Source of the DNA: a virus
IMG/VR virus record: IMGVR_UViG_3300043438_000084
Location: 1 to 29,191 of that record
DNA length: 29,191 nt
Strand: one strand, 5' to 3'
Shown here: piece after piece, positions 19,415 to 28,859 of the stretch
Position numbering within the stretch: position 1 is the first letter of the stretch
Layout of the letters: each line of letters begins with the position of its first letter
Made by a program: the position numbers and the translations under genes
Notes under the pieces: model-generated
Told to the model about the DNA's origin: nothing
Database searches by the model: none
The model's input: the letters and a program-made list of their open reading frames with translations, nothing else

Positions 19415-19574
19415 TCAAGTACTTAGCACGCTATCTTTACTTGTAGCATTTTCTGCAGGTATTGCTTTGATAGCTTTAGATTACCAATGGGCCGCCAGGT
19501 GTGCAGGTGTTTGGGTATGTATGTATTACACATTTTTAATAGTAGATGAATATGAAAACACGAATCAAAAGTGA
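19404..19574 (+). CDS. Small two-helix membrane protein (56 residues)
   Basis: ATG is at 19404, preceded by the recurrent ACAATATAGTT element, and TGA is at 19572-19574. There are two hydrophobic helices, about residues 5-25 (QVLSTLSLLVAFSAGIALIAL) and 33-47 (CAGVWVCMYYTFLIV), joined by DYQWAAR, with an acidic polar end. It overlaps both neighbours. The motif at its start strongly suggests it is expressed. It could be a second lysis-related or exclusion protein; the function is unknown. Confidence 0.6.
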   Translation: MKISQVLSTLSLLVAFSAGIALIALDYQWAARCAGVWVCMYYTFLIVDEYENTNQK

Positions 19575-19776
19575 ATTTATTGGTAAGACAATAATAAAGC
19601 AATCACAGTACGGTGACCTTAAAATAGTAATAGATGAGATTACACCTGATCGTTACGCTTATGTAACTAACATAGGATTAGGTTACATCTTTGAAGAAGT
19701 AAAGACAGTCACTTACACAGGAGTAGAAGAAGTAAAGAAACCAAAGAAAACTAAAGAAGAAGATGAGAATAACTGA
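19546..19776 (+). CDS. Small hypothetical protein with basic/acidic tail
   Basis: This is a 76-residue protein; starts at 19546 and 19552 (MKTRIKSEFIG) are both possible. A small beta domain (IIKQSQYGDLKIVIDEITPDRYAYVTNIGLGYIFEEV) is followed by a charged tail (KKPKKTKEEDENN). It overlaps the next gene by 14 bases. No family is recognised. Confidence 0.58.
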   Translation: MNMKTRIKSEFIGKTIIKQSQYGDLKIVIDEITPDRYAYVTNIGLGYIFEEVKTVTYTGVEEVKKPKKTKEEDENN

Positions 19777-20026
19777 AATAAAAATAGATAGCGAAATTAA
19801 TCTAAGGAGTAACGAAAGTACTTTAGACTTATATTTAAATGCTGAAAATGATACAGTCTTATTAAATGAGTTAATGTCCTCAAGAGCTTCTAAATTTGAA
19901 GTGCTATTAAAAGACGGATTAATCACAATTAACCTATTTGATACATTGACACCTGAAGAAATTAAACAGGAGAAAGTAAAAGCATTACAAAAAGAAATAG
20001 ATACTTTAACAAGCAAAGCAAGATGA
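19763..20026 (+). CDS. Small hypothetical protein upstream of terminase
   Basis: This 87-residue, acidic protein has a beta-rich first half (ITEIKIDSEINL, STLDLYLNAENDTVLLNELM, FEVLLKDGLITINLF) and a C-terminal helix (TPEEIKQEKVKALQKEIDTLTSKA) that may form a coiled coil. It is coupled by ATGA to the terminase small subunit gene. It could be a packaging accessory; no family is recognised. Confidence 0.58.
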   Translation: MRITEIKIDSEINLRSNESTLDLYLNAENDTVLLNELMSSRASKFEVLLKDGLITINLFDTLTPEEIKQEKVKALQKEIDTLTSKAR

Positions 20027-20442
20027 GACCCAAATTAATTGAGACACCCGAAAAGCTTATGCAAATGTTTGAAGAGTATAAGACCTATGTAGCAAACAAT
20101 CCTAGGACAAAATATGTACTTTCTCAAAAGACAGCTGAGATGATAGCGGAGCCATTACGGGTACCTTTGACTATTGAAGGTTTTGAAGTTTGGGCCTTTA
20201 AAGATTACTCAGATGTACACCATTATTTCGATAATACAGATGGTAGATATTCGGAGTACAGGACAGTCTGCTCGCACATAAAGAAAGAGATACGCAGAGA
20301 CCAAATCGAAGGAGGTATGGTAGGACAATATAACCCGTCAATTACACAGCGTCTAAACGCTTTAAAAGAGCAAACAGATGTAACCTCACAAAATGATAAG
20401 ATAGGCAGTATCACCGTTACAATTGTGAAGCCTACTGAGTAG
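20023..20442 (+). CDS. Terminase small subunit
   Basis: This 139-residue protein lies immediately before the large subunit. The opening (RPKLIETPEKLMQMFEEYKTYVANNP) and the motif near the end (EGGMVGQYNPSITQRLNALKEQTDV) are typical of the DNA-recognition subunit of Bacteroidota phage terminases, with WAFKDYSDVHHYFDNTDGRYSEYRTVCSHIKKEI between them. It recognises the packaging site and hands DNA to the large subunit. The end of the gene runs into a repeat-rich, gene-free stretch that may be that site. Confidence 0.83.
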   Translation: MRPKLIETPEKLMQMFEEYKTYVANNPRTKYVLSQKTAEMIAEPLRVPLTIEGFEVWAFKDYSDVHHYFDNTDGRYSEYRTVCSHIKKEIRRDQIEGGMVGQYNPSITQRLNALKEQTDVTSQNDKIGSITVTIVKPTE

Positions 20443-20524
20443 GGGTACTTATACTCTTATTTTCAAAATTTAAAAAAAATATATAATAATATATAAATAG
20501 AGTAATAGGGGTAGGGGTAACTTA
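20431..20524 (+). other. Repeat-rich gap between terminase genes, candidate packaging site
   Basis: A small hairpin CCTAC-TGA-GTAGG (20431-20443) spans the stop of the small subunit. GGGGTA occurs at 20442-20447 and twice in tandem at 20508-20519, and the longer GTAGGGGTA(A)CTTA is at 20439-20451 and 20511-20524. These flank an almost pure A/T tract (about 20460-20499). ACTCTTATTT and AAATAGAGT on its two sides are near-complementary. Packaging signals often lie in or beside the small subunit gene, which is why I suggest this role. Confidence 0.35.
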
Positions 20525-20537
20525 CCTTGCTTTTGGT

Positions 20538-21686
20538 ATGGAGATAAAGAGCACCGTAATTTTTCAGAAGAACCACGAAGCACTGGAAGGTGATCGTAGG
20601 TTTATAATTAATGAGGGAGGTAGTAGAAGCTCGAAGACCTACAGCCTTTGTCAGCTTGTTATAGTGTATTGCTTGCAGAACCCCAATAAGGTAGTGTCAA
20701 TTATTCGTAAGACTTTCCCTGCATTGAGGGCAACGGTAATGCGTGACTTCATAGAGATATTAAAAGAAACCGAGCTATATAGCCAGGAAGCTCACAATAA
20801 GAGTGAGCATATCTACAGCTTTGGTAATGGTTCAATAGTTGAATTCTTTAGTGTAGATGATGAGCAGAAGATAAGGGGTAGGAAGCGTGACCTTGCCTGG
20901 TGTAATGAAGCCAACGAATTATACTTTGATGATTTCACACAGTTGAATATGCGAACTGAGTCTAAGCTAATCTTTGACTATAATCCGAGTGATAGTGCGA
21001 GTTGGTTATACGAGCTACCAAAAGATGAGAGCATATTAATCAAGTCAACATACAAAGACAACCCCTTCCTACCCGAAAGTATTAAGAAACAAATTGAAGA
21101 CCTTAAACGAACCGATGAAGCTCTTTATCAAATCTATGCTTTAGGTGAGAAAGCTACAAGCAAGAGCAACATCTATTCTCAGTGGACATTTATTCAGCAT
21201 AGGCCCGCAAGGTTTGTTAACTATGTTTATGGCCTTGACTTCGGGTACAATCACCCTACTGCTTTAGTGCGGGTCTATTGGTGTGATAATGACATCTACA
21301 TTGAACCTGTTATCTATGAAAGCTACTTGACTACTACTCTACTAATTGAGCGTATGAATAGCCTAGAGATTGAAAAGCATATAACAGTCTTAGCCGATTA
21401 CTCGCGTCCAGAAATAATCAAAGAGCTGAACAATAGCGGCTACGATGTACAGAACGCTAACAAGGTAGTTAAGAAAGGTATTGATAATGTAAAGAGCTTC
21501 GGGGTATGGTGTGAAGATAGCAAGCCAATTAAAAGAGAATACGAAAACTACAAGTGGAAGAAGATAGGAGATTTTATAACTGATGAGCCTGTTAAATTAT
21601 TTGATGATGCAATGGATGCGGTAAGATATGCGACTACCCACATAAGACAGGAATACTACACCGAAGATAGTTACTATGCATTCTGA
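20538..21686 (+). CDS. Terminase large subunit
   Basis: This 382-residue protein is the packaging motor and nuclease, of the PBSX/SPP1-like type. Walker A is GGSRSSKT (residues 27-34, Lys33). Walker B with catalytic Glu is DLAWCNEANEL (Glu124). The coupling motif FDYNPSD is at residues 146-152. The RNase H-like nuclease carries YGLDFGYNHP (Asp234), VLADYSRPE (Asp287) and LFDDAMDAVRYA (Asp356/357/360). All expected acidic residues are present. The length is slightly short of some relatives but both domains are complete. It acts on concatemers with the small subunit and the portal. Confidence 0.95.
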   Translation: MEIKSTVIFQKNHEALEGDRRFIINEGGSRSSKTYSLCQLVIVYCLQNPNKVVSIIRKTFPALRATVMRDFIEILKETELYSQEAHNKSEHIYSFGNGSIVEFFSVDDEQKIRGRKRDLAWCNEANELYFDDFTQLNMRTESKLIFDYNPSDSASWLYELPKDESILIKSTYKDNPFLPESIKKQIEDLKRTDEALYQIYALGEKATSKSNIYSQWTFIQHRPARFVNYVYGLDFGYNHPTALVRVYWCDNDIYIEPVIYESYLTTTLLIERMNSLEIEKHITVLADYSRPEIIKELNNSGYDVQNANKVVKKGIDNVKSFGVWCEDSKPIKREYENYKWKKIGDFITDEPVKLFDDAMDAVRYATTHIRQEYYTEDSYYAF

Positions 21687-21852
21687 TATACAACACAAGG
21701 TTCAAGTAGTGCAAGCTTACATACACCATAAGACGGGTAAGCAAGTGCATATAGTATTCAACAATCCTATGAGGGTGCAACAGCATTTGATAATGTTAGA
21801 ACAAGCTTACCAGGTAGCGATGCAATCCTTTAGAAACACGAAAGCACAATAG
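21676..21852 (+). CDS. Small hypothetical protein after terminase
   Basis: This 58-residue protein runs from ATG 21676 to TAG 21850-21852, starting 11 bases inside the terminase gene. It is His/Gln-rich with a beta hairpin (QVVQAYIHHKTGKQVHIVFNN) and a helix (MRVQQHLIMLEQAYQVAMQSF). It is the only open frame that fills this gap and shares codon style with its neighbours. No family is recognised. Confidence 0.55.
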   Translation: MHSDIQHKVQVVQAYIHHKTGKQVHIVFNNPMRVQQHLIMLEQAYQVAMQSFRNTKAQ

Positions 21853-21875
21853 CTTAATATAGTAAAATACAATCA

Positions 21876-23318
21876 ATGGCCATAACAAAGATAGCTGAGC
21901 CGTATTCACTGACGCCAGCATACAACCCGATTAAGTTTATTTACAATTCTACCAATAGCAATAACTTAGGTTTCAAATATATCTATGATATCTATGAGAG
22001 TGGAACGGCAAACAAAATTGCTGAATATAGAGTGTTGCCTGAATTCTCTACAGGTAACGGCATAATTGATTTAACGAAATTGCTACAAGCTAAGGTTACA
22101 TTTAACCTAAAAGAAACAGCACCTGTTGCATATACTGCAGTGAACTCATACTACAAGTACGATGTTAAAGTAGGTGAGGAATATTTGACTTCAGTATCTT
22201 ATGTTTTCCCTTTGTCAGCTTCAGCGGGTAAGGTACAAATTAATGTAGCCAATACTTTTGTAGCGGGTCAACAGGTTAATATATTGCAAGCAGATGGCGG
22301 TATAGCTAACCCACAGCTTGAAGGTTTATTTACAGTGATCAGTGCTACGGCAATTGCCTTTGTGGTTAACAGCTCATTTTCAGGCGTAACAAATGTTAAC
22401 ATAGATGGGACTGTTGCCTATGCAGATAACAGAAAAACAATCACTAGAGATATAGCTACTGACTTAAACAACTATGTATTCAATGGTGCAATTAGATGGC
22501 CCGAATTTCCTAGCTATGTACCAGGTACCTATGCTTTAAACGGTGCTAATGATTTATTCTTAACTAACCAACCTTTAGACTTTACAGCTACCTTATCACA
22601 GGATTTAGTTGCACAGGTATACAGCAACAATGGATTAACTGACACAATGTACTTTCAAAATAGTGACGGTGATTTATTCAGTAAAGATGTAACCTTAACA
22701 AGTTTGTTAGGGCATGTAACTGTAGGACCAAACAACTACGGAACTCTTACTGTAGTATCGGGTGCTTTGCCTTTGATTAATCCTACTACTGAGTATTACG
22801 AGTATTGGTATGATAGGGGAGCGGGTCAAGTGTCTGCTAAATATAGAGTAAACATTGACAGGCGTATAAGAGGTGAAGAGTATTCAATTCTATTCTTAGA
22901 CCGGATGGGTTCGTGGTCTTCATTTGCATTCACATTGGCTAACTACGAAACAGGTAATGTCACTAGAGAATTATTTAACAAAGATGTACAGGGTTATATA
23001 TCGGGTACAATGTGGAACTACAAAACAACGGATCGCGGACTAAGCAATGTGTATACTTCAGTTGATAAGTCCATTGAATTAAATGGCAACTATATGAGTG
23101 AGCAAATGGCTGCATACTTTGAGGAGCTAGTGAGCTCACCTGTTACATATATTAAGTACAGCAACTATGCAGAAGATTGTGATAACCCTAGCAGTGATTT
23201 GTACATAAGCTGTAATGTTACTACCTCAAGTTTTAGTATCTTTAAGCAAAAGAATAAAAATTTAATTAGACAATCTATTAATATCACATTTGCAAATAAA
23301 GACTTAGTCAATGGTTAA
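21876..23318 (+). CDS. Large tail/baseplate structural protein
   Basis: This 480-residue protein is the first of two large beta-rich genes between terminase and tape measure. It begins MAITKIAEPYSLTPAYNPIKFIYNSTN and is rich in Y, N, T and V. Residues ~120-180 look like an inserted Ig/beta domain (GKVQINVANTFVAGQQVNILQADGG ... LFTVISATAIAFVVNSSF). The C-terminal end has a Cys pair near residues 437 and 449. It has no signal peptide, membrane span or enzyme motif. I infer a distal tail or baseplate role from its place; the type recurs in Bacteroidota phages without a firm name. An AATATAG element lies at 21856-21862. Confidence 0.6.
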   Translation: MAITKIAEPYSLTPAYNPIKFIYNSTNSNNLGFKYIYDIYESGTANKIAEYRVLPEFSTGNGIIDLTKLLQAKVTFNLKETAPVAYTAVNSYYKYDVKVGEEYLTSVSYVFPLSASAGKVQINVANTFVAGQQVNILQADGGIANPQLEGLFTVISATAIAFVVNSSFSGVTNVNIDGTVAYADNRKTITRDIATDLNNYVFNGAIRWPEFPSYVPGTYALNGANDLFLTNQPLDFTATLSQDLVAQVYSNNGLTDTMYFQNSDGDLFSKDVTLTSLLGHVTVGPNNYGTLTVVSGALPLINPTTEYYEYWYDRGAGQVSAKYRVNIDRRIRGEEYSILFLDRMGSWSSFAFTLANYETGNVTRELFNKDVQGYISGTMWNYKTTDRGLSNVYTSVDKSIELNGNYMSEQMAAYFEELVSSPVTYIKYSNYAEDCDNPSSDLYISCNVTTSSFSIFKQKNKNLIRQSINITFANKDLVNG

Positions 23319-26130
23319 GATACAAATAGGCACAGGATATTTAGAAACACAAGAAGGTACTGCGTTCCCTTTAAACTTTCAAGTAGGGGACATTAGAGAT
23401 TTATCACTTCGCAAAGGTTCGTTTAGTAAAACTATTACCTTAACAGGTAGTAAGAATAATAACGACTTGTTAAATCATTACTACGATGTAAACATACAGG
23501 CGGGGACATTTGACATTAACAAAGTTACTAAGTGTTCAGTTATTCAAAATGGCGTACCTATCATAGAAGATGCCTTGCTTCAATTAGTTAATGTAACTAA
23601 ACAACAGGTAACCAGTGCTCACGAAGAGTATGTAACCTATGAAGTATTAATTAAAGATACTAAAGCTGAATTCTTTACAGCGATCACAAACAAAGAACTA
23701 ACTGACTTAGATTTTACTGACTTAAACCACAGCTTCAACTCTACAGCAATTACAAACGGTTTTAGTAATACAGTAGCAAATGGCTATAAGTATTTCTTAC
23801 CTGGTAGTGGTGACACTACCTACGGCATAAACGAATTTAAACCTGCTATATTTGCTAAGACTTATTTTGATAGGATATTTGCACAGGCGGGGTTTAGTTA
23901 CGATTGGTCCACTTTAAGTGCTGCAAAGTTTGACAAGCTATTTATACCTTACAACGGTGATGCTAATAACTTTGATTACAATGATTTTTTAGTACAAGCT
24001 AGCACAACATACACGACAACAAAGGTACAGCTGTTAGGACAAAACAATAGTTTTCAGCAAGTGATTAATACAGGGTGGGTAGAAACAATAGACACTCAGA
24101 ATTTATTTAATCCTGCTACAGGAAGTTATGCAGCACCGTTTAACACAACGGCTTTACAGTCTCAATACTATTTTTATGAGGTAGTTATTTATTACGATGT
24201 ACTTATAAACAATACAAGCGGTGTGCCCGCATACCCTACATATACACCGAACCAATTAAACGGAACGCCAGGTACACAAACATGGACAAACATACAATAC
24301 AAGCCATTTTTAAAAACTATCACAAACGGTGGTAATGATGTAACCGTATATCTTAACACTTCAGCTCAGCCAATACTAGCAGTAGCACCAATAGTAGGGA
24401 CTACGCTACCAACAGGTACAACAACTTTATATACAGCGACTACAAGCGTAACGGTTTTAGCTACAGGTACAGGAGTGACACCTACAATATTAGCGGGTCA
24501 AATTGTGCAACTTGCAGCGGGTATTGAGATGAGCTATTCAAACAATAGTAACTCTACTTTTAGATGGCGTAAAAATAATGCGTTTGGTCCTAATGCTCAG
24601 GTAAATGTTAACCTAAGAATAAACGATATTAACATAAAGATACTACCTAGCCCTAGTGTTATCATTGGTAGTGGTACTTTAAATGTAAATCAATACATAC
24701 CTTCAAAGATTAAGCAAAGTGATTTTGTTAAGTCTATATTTCAAATGTACAACTTGTATGTAGACATTGATAACGATCAACCGAATAAATTAATCTTAAC
24801 TCATAGAGATGATTATTACGACAACGGTAAGGAAGTAGACTGGACTTACAAGCTTGATAAGAGTAAAGACCAGGAACTAATATTTTTACCCGACTTGTCA
24901 AATAAGAAACTTGTATTAACCTACAAGCAGGATAGTGACGACCCTAACAAAACTTATGAAGAAGTAACTAAGGAAGTTTACGGTCAAGTAACTTATACTT
25001 TTGATAATGAGTATGTAAAAGATGTAGACACCAAAGAATTAATATTCTCACCTACACCAATTACTAAAACAATCTTTGGAGCTTATGTACCCATGTTGGC
25101 AGGAGCTGCACCCAAAACAAATATTCGTATCTTATACGATGGTGGTATGGGTACCTGTTCACCTTATAACATTTATGATTACGGTACTACAGGATTAACC
25201 AACAGAACTACCTACCCAATGGTGGGACACTTCAACAATCCTTTAAACCCAACCTTTGACATTAACTTCGCTACTTGTGATTTTTATTACTACTCACCTC
25301 AAAGCTTAACAAACAACAATCTTTATAATCTATATTGGCGTAGGACCATTAATCAAATCAATGTAGGTAAAATGCTTATAGCTAATTTTAATCTTAAAGA
25401 AGATGATATACAAGCTTTGCAGTTAAATGATAAGATTAGAATAGATAACAGTTGGTGGAACATTAACAAGGTAATTGATTACGATGCAAGCCGTAACACG
25501 CTAACAAAAGTCGAATTAATAAGCATTGACACTGAAATAGATTTCGCTCCATTTATTAGCCATATAGGTACAGGCGTACCCGCTAACCAAACTACTACAC
25601 AGGTAGCAAGTACAAGCGTATTGAATTCTAAGAATGAACATGGTAATATTGTTATAGGCCAGGTCACAGGTGCAGTAGTAGGTGCGGGCAATGTTATCAT
25701 AGGTAAAAAGATTACAGCCACAGGTAACGGCTTGAAGTCTGCTGAAGATGGTATCATAACTGACAACCTAACTTTAACAGGTACGCTTAACGGTTTGCCT
25801 TATGTAGCACCGCCTCAAAAGTATGTAGTTAACTTAACACAGGCAGGAACCGCAGACCCAACAATATCAATACTAGAAAATACTTTTAGTATCATAGAGT
25901 GGACTAGAGAAGCTCAAGGGGTTTATAAAGGTTTCTTAATTGATTATACATACGGTGATATTTTGAATAGTCAAGTAGCTGTATTTGTAGGGAATTATAA
26001 TTATCAAATTTTGATAAGTGCTTCCTACTCAGCAGTTGATAATTGTATATGGGTTTATACAACAACAATAGGAATAGGTTTAGCAGATGACTTGTTAAAC
26101 GGTACAACAATAGAATTTAGAAAATATTAA
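23311..26130 (+). CDS. Very large tail/baseplate hub-like protein
   Basis: This 939-residue protein overlaps the preceding tail gene by eight bases. The N-terminal ~150 residues (IQIGTGYLETQEGTAFPLNFQVGDIRDLSLRKGSFSKTITLTG) resemble the start of hub/distal-tail proteins of Bacteroidota phages. The centre contains T-rich linkers. Residues ~470-620 (FVKSIFQMYNLYVDIDNDQPNKLILTHRDDYYDNGKEVDW) carry the layout of a gp27/hub-like domain with the DVDTKEL and PTP segments. The last ~170 residues (VIGKKITATGNGLKS, LTLTGTLNGLPYV) look like a fibre-type extension. It probably sits at the tail tip beside the tape measure; the exact role is inferred. Confidence 0.62.
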   Translation: MVKIQIGTGYLETQEGTAFPLNFQVGDIRDLSLRKGSFSKTITLTGSKNNNDLLNHYYDVNIQAGTFDINKVTKCSVIQNGVPIIEDALLQLVNVTKQQVTSAHEEYVTYEVLIKDTKAEFFTAITNKELTDLDFTDLNHSFNSTAITNGFSNTVANGYKYFLPGSGDTTYGINEFKPAIFAKTYFDRIFAQAGFSYDWSTLSAAKFDKLFIPYNGDANNFDYNDFLVQASTTYTTTKVQLLGQNNSFQQVINTGWVETIDTQNLFNPATGSYAAPFNTTALQSQYYFYEVVIYYDVLINNTSGVPAYPTYTPNQLNGTPGTQTWTNIQYKPFLKTITNGGNDVTVYLNTSAQPILAVAPIVGTTLPTGTTTLYTATTSVTVLATGTGVTPTILAGQIVQLAAGIEMSYSNNSNSTFRWRKNNAFGPNAQVNVNLRINDINIKILPSPSVIIGSGTLNVNQYIPSKIKQSDFVKSIFQMYNLYVDIDNDQPNKLILTHRDDYYDNGKEVDWTYKLDKSKDQELIFLPDLSNKKLVLTYKQDSDDPNKTYEEVTKEVYGQVTYTFDNEYVKDVDTKELIFSPTPITKTIFGAYVPMLAGAAPKTNIRILYDGGMGTCSPYNIYDYGTTGLTNRTTYPMVGHFNNPLNPTFDINFATCDFYYYSPQSLTNNNLYNLYWRRTINQINVGKMLIANFNLKEDDIQALQLNDKIRIDNSWWNINKVIDYDASRNTLTKVELISIDTEIDFAPFISHIGTGVPANQTTTQVASTSVLNSKNEHGNIVIGQVTGAVVGAGNVIIGKKITATGNGLKSAEDGIITDNLTLTGTLNGLPYVAPPQKYVVNLTQAGTADPTISILENTFSIIEWTREAQGVYKGFLIDYTYGDILNSQVAVFVGNYNYQILISASYSAVDNCIWVYTTTIGIGLADDLLNGTTIEFRKY

Positions 26131-26133
26131 GAT

Positions 26134-28395
26134 ATGAACGAAGTAGAGATACCATTAAAGATAAGTGGCATAGGTGCAATCAAAGCAGAACTAAGAGCTT
26201 TAAAAGGTGAGATAGCCAACGCTACTGATCCCGAATCAATGGCAGCTCTTGCTATGAAAGCAGGGGAGCTAAGCGACAAGTTAAAAGATGCTAATGAGGC
26301 CGTAGCTACATTTGCTACAGGTTCAAAGTTTGAAGGTATAAGTAACTCCTTTGCAGGTATCAAAGATAGTTTGCTATCAATGGACTTCGCAGAAGCTGCA
26401 GAGCGTGCTAAGGTTTTCGCTTCAGCAATGGGACAAATAAAGCCTGATGATATTAGTAAGGCGTTTGGTGGATTAACAAGTACAATCGGTTCAATAGGTA
26501 AGGCGTTTGTTTCATTAGGGCAAACAATGCTAGCCAACCCTATCTATTTAATTGCTGCTGTTATTGCGGGTATCATAGCTATCGTAGTTTTATTGATGTC
26601 TAAGTTAGGATATTTAGAACAAATCACTGAGGGTGTAGGTGTGGCCTTTGATGCACTTATAGAAATTATAAAAGAATTCGGTGAGTCTATGGGTATTGCA
26701 GCTGCAGAAAGCGAAGAGTTTAAAGCAATGCAGGAAGCAAACACTGAAGCTAACAAAGCTTATGAGCAGGGAGCTGTTGACGCTATAATGGTAACTAATG
26801 AAGTAGGTACGGCTTTTGAGATGGCAGCTTCAGGTGTAATGTCTAAAGAAGAAGCACTAGCGGTATACAACGAAAAGTTAGGAGATACTTTTGGAGCGGC
26901 TACTACACTAGAACAAGCTGAGGCAAACTATGTAGCTAAAACAGGTGCTTACATTGAAGCTACAATGGCTAGAGCTCGTGCTGAGGTATTTGCTAAGAAG
27001 GCAGCAGAAGAAGCGGCTAAGGCAATTACAGCTAAAACAAAAGATAACACTACTGCACTAGATAAGACAGGTTCATGGATAAGCAAAAACAAAGCTTTAA
27101 CTGTTGGGCTTACTGTTGTTACAGGTGGTTTAGCGGGAGCTGTATTAGGTGCGGTTACAGTAATGAATACAAGTAATGAGTCTTTACACTCTAAGAATAA
27201 AAAGAGAACTAAGGAGCAGGAAAAACTACACAATAAAACTGCAAACTTATATGAAGAAGAAGCAAAAAAAGCCTTGCAAACAGCACTCGAACTAGAGAAG
27301 GCTAATAAGATTACTCACACTGGACAAAAAACAAAAACTAAAAACCATAAAGCAGAAGCAGAAAAAAGAGCAGCAGAAGCTGAAAAGGAAGCTAAGCGTT
27401 TATACGACATTGAAGTTAAAGCAAATGAAGAGCGTATCAAAATAGAGGATGCTCAGTTTGACTTAATGAATGAGATTACAATGTCAGCACAGGAGAAGGA
27501 AATTTTAGCCATACAAAAGGACTATGATAAAAAGTTTGAGGTAGCTAAGGGTAACGCTGAACTTGAAAAGTTATTAACTGAGAAACAAGCTAAAGAAGTT
27601 TCAGAGGTAAGAGCTAAGGTTGCTAAAGAAGATGCGGAGAAATTAGCAGCTGCACAAAAGGCCGCTAGTGATTTAATCTTTGAACTGAAAGCTACTGATG
27701 AGGAAAAAGAAATAAAGCAACTTGAAACAAAGTATGAAACTGAATTAAAGCTTTTAGGTGATAGCATAGAGGGCAAATTATTACTTGCTGAAAAACTAGA
27801 AAAGGACCGTACAGAAATAGAGAATAAGTACGCACTTGAAAGGATAGCTACAGCAGAAACTGAAAGACAAGCTAAGCTCCAGGTAGCAACCGAAGTAGTA
27901 AACGGTATTGCTACATTAGGTAACGCTTTTATTAAGGACCAAAAGAAACTAGAGAAATTTAACAAAGCAAGTGCTTTAGTACAAATCGGTATTGATACGG
28001 CTAAGGCAATATCTTCTTTGGTAGCTATGTCACAGGCTAACCCATTGAACGCTGTAACAGCAGGAACTGCAGGTATTGCACAATTCGCTAGTGGTATAGT
28101 TTCAATCCTTACTAACATAGCTAAGGCAAAACAATTACTAACTAATCCAGGTGCAAGTGCAAGCGGTGACACAAGCGGTGGTGGTGGTGGCGGTGGTGAT
28201 ACAGGTAACACTTCTACAACTTCAGCAACCCCTTCAATTAATTTGTTTGGACAAGGCAACAACGCTAACTCTATGAGCTCAGGCACTTCAGTAGAAACTA
28301 ACAACGGCATGGTGGTAACAGCTATAGTAAGTGAAACACAAATAACTAATGTTCAAAATAAGATAAACAAAATAAATAAAAACGCAGAACTATGA
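26134..28395 (+). CDS. Tail tape measure protein
   Basis: This 753-residue protein is helical and Ala/Lys/Glu-rich, with long coiled-coil-like segments (about residues 360-620). One clear membrane-like segment lies at residues ~138-155 (LIAAVIAGIIAIVVLLM) and a second hydrophobic stretch at ~321-345, typical of tape measures that enter the host membrane. A poly-Gly segment near residue 682 precedes a polar C-terminus. At the usual ~0.15 nm per residue a tail of roughly 110 nm is expected, which supports a siphovirus. The large open frames on the opposite strand are composition artefacts. No peptidase or muralytic motif is seen. Confidence 0.9.
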   Translation: MNEVEIPLKISGIGAIKAELRALKGEIANATDPESMAALAMKAGELSDKLKDANEAVATFATGSKFEGISNSFAGIKDSLLSMDFAEAAERAKVFASAMGQIKPDDISKAFGGLTSTIGSIGKAFVSLGQTMLANPIYLIAAVIAGIIAIVVLLMSKLGYLEQITEGVGVAFDALIEIIKEFGESMGIAAAESEEFKAMQEANTEANKAYEQGAVDAIMVTNEVGTAFEMAASGVMSKEEALAVYNEKLGDTFGAATTLEQAEANYVAKTGAYIEATMARARAEVFAKKAAEEAAKAITAKTKDNTTALDKTGSWISKNKALTVGLTVVTGGLAGAVLGAVTVMNTSNESLHSKNKKRTKEQEKLHNKTANLYEEEAKKALQTALELEKANKITHTGQKTKTKNHKAEAEKRAAEAEKEAKRLYDIEVKANEERIKIEDAQFDLMNEITMSAQEKEILAIQKDYDKKFEVAKGNAELEKLLTEKQAKEVSEVRAKVAKEDAEKLAAAQKAASDLIFELKATDEEKEIKQLETKYETELKLLGDSIEGKLLLAEKLEKDRTEIENKYALERIATAETERQAKLQVATEVVNGIATLGNAFIKDQKKLEKFNKASALVQIGIDTAKAISSLVAMSQANPLNAVTAGTAGIAQFASGIVSILTNIAKAKQLLTNPGASASGDTSGGGGGGGDTGNTSTTSATPSINLFGQGNNANSMSSGTSVETNNGMVVTAIVSETQITNVQNKINKINKNAEL

Positions 28396-28841
28396 TAAGT
28401 CTACAGGCCTTAATAAACGAAATAAAAACTTTTTACGATGGACATTTACAAGTTAAGAAGTTTGGCTGTGATTTCAAAGAGCAGTTATTTAACTTTGCTA
28501 CTAAAGATGAGCGTTACCCTATTGTGTTTGCTGTACCTAATGGAGCGACACCTACCGAAAATACTACTGAATTTACTTTTGATATTTATTGTTTTGATAT
28601 AATACAAAAAGATAGGGCTAACATACAGGTAATACTTTCAGATTGTCACCAAATATTAAACGATCTATATGTATACTTTCAACTAAGTAATAACTACACT
28701 TTTGATATTATCGGTATACCTACTTTCACACCGCTTAACAATGATTTATTAGACTATGCAGCAGGGTGGCAAATGAGTATAACAATGTGCGTAAATGATT
28801 GGACTGATTGTGCTGTCCCTTTAGTAAACAATATAGACTAA
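28392..28841 (+). CDS. Tail terminator-like protein (complete copy)
   Basis: This 149-residue protein is coupled by ATGA to the tape measure gene. It has a helical start (ISLQALINEIKTFYDGHLQVKKFGCDF), beta strands (YPIVFAVPNGATP, TEFTFDIYCFDII), a helix (NIQVILSDCHQILNDLYVYF) and final strands (WQMSITMCVND). This alpha/beta layout and size fit the small tail terminator/completion proteins that cap the tube. A diverged copy of its last 55 residues begins the window. The function is inferred from fold rhythm and position. Confidence 0.55.
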   Translation: MISLQALINEIKTFYDGHLQVKKFGCDFKEQLFNFATKDERYPIVFAVPNGATPTENTTEFTFDIYCFDIIQKDRANIQVILSDCHQILNDLYVYFQLSNNYTFDIIGIPTFTPLNNDLLDYAAGWQMSITMCVNDWTDCAVPLVNNID

Positions 28842-28847
28842 TAGACT

Positions 28848-28859
28848 AATATAGTTATG
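28848..28859 (+). promoter_or_regulatory. Start-codon motif AATATAGTTATG, copy 4
   Basis: This is the 12-base core of the recurring element and ends in the start codon at 28857. The bases upstream of it differ from copy 1, although the core is unchanged between the two diverged copies of this region. That suggests the core is under selection. Confidence 0.5.

Noticed and set aside
27522-28310. 262-codon open frame on the minus strand, opposite the tape measure gene
   Set aside because: It mirrors the Ala/Lys/Glu-rich coding of the plus strand, has a low-complexity Ser/Leu/Ala product and no start context. Other minus-strand frames at 26127-26537, 25479-25766 and 26949-27233 are the same kind of artefact.
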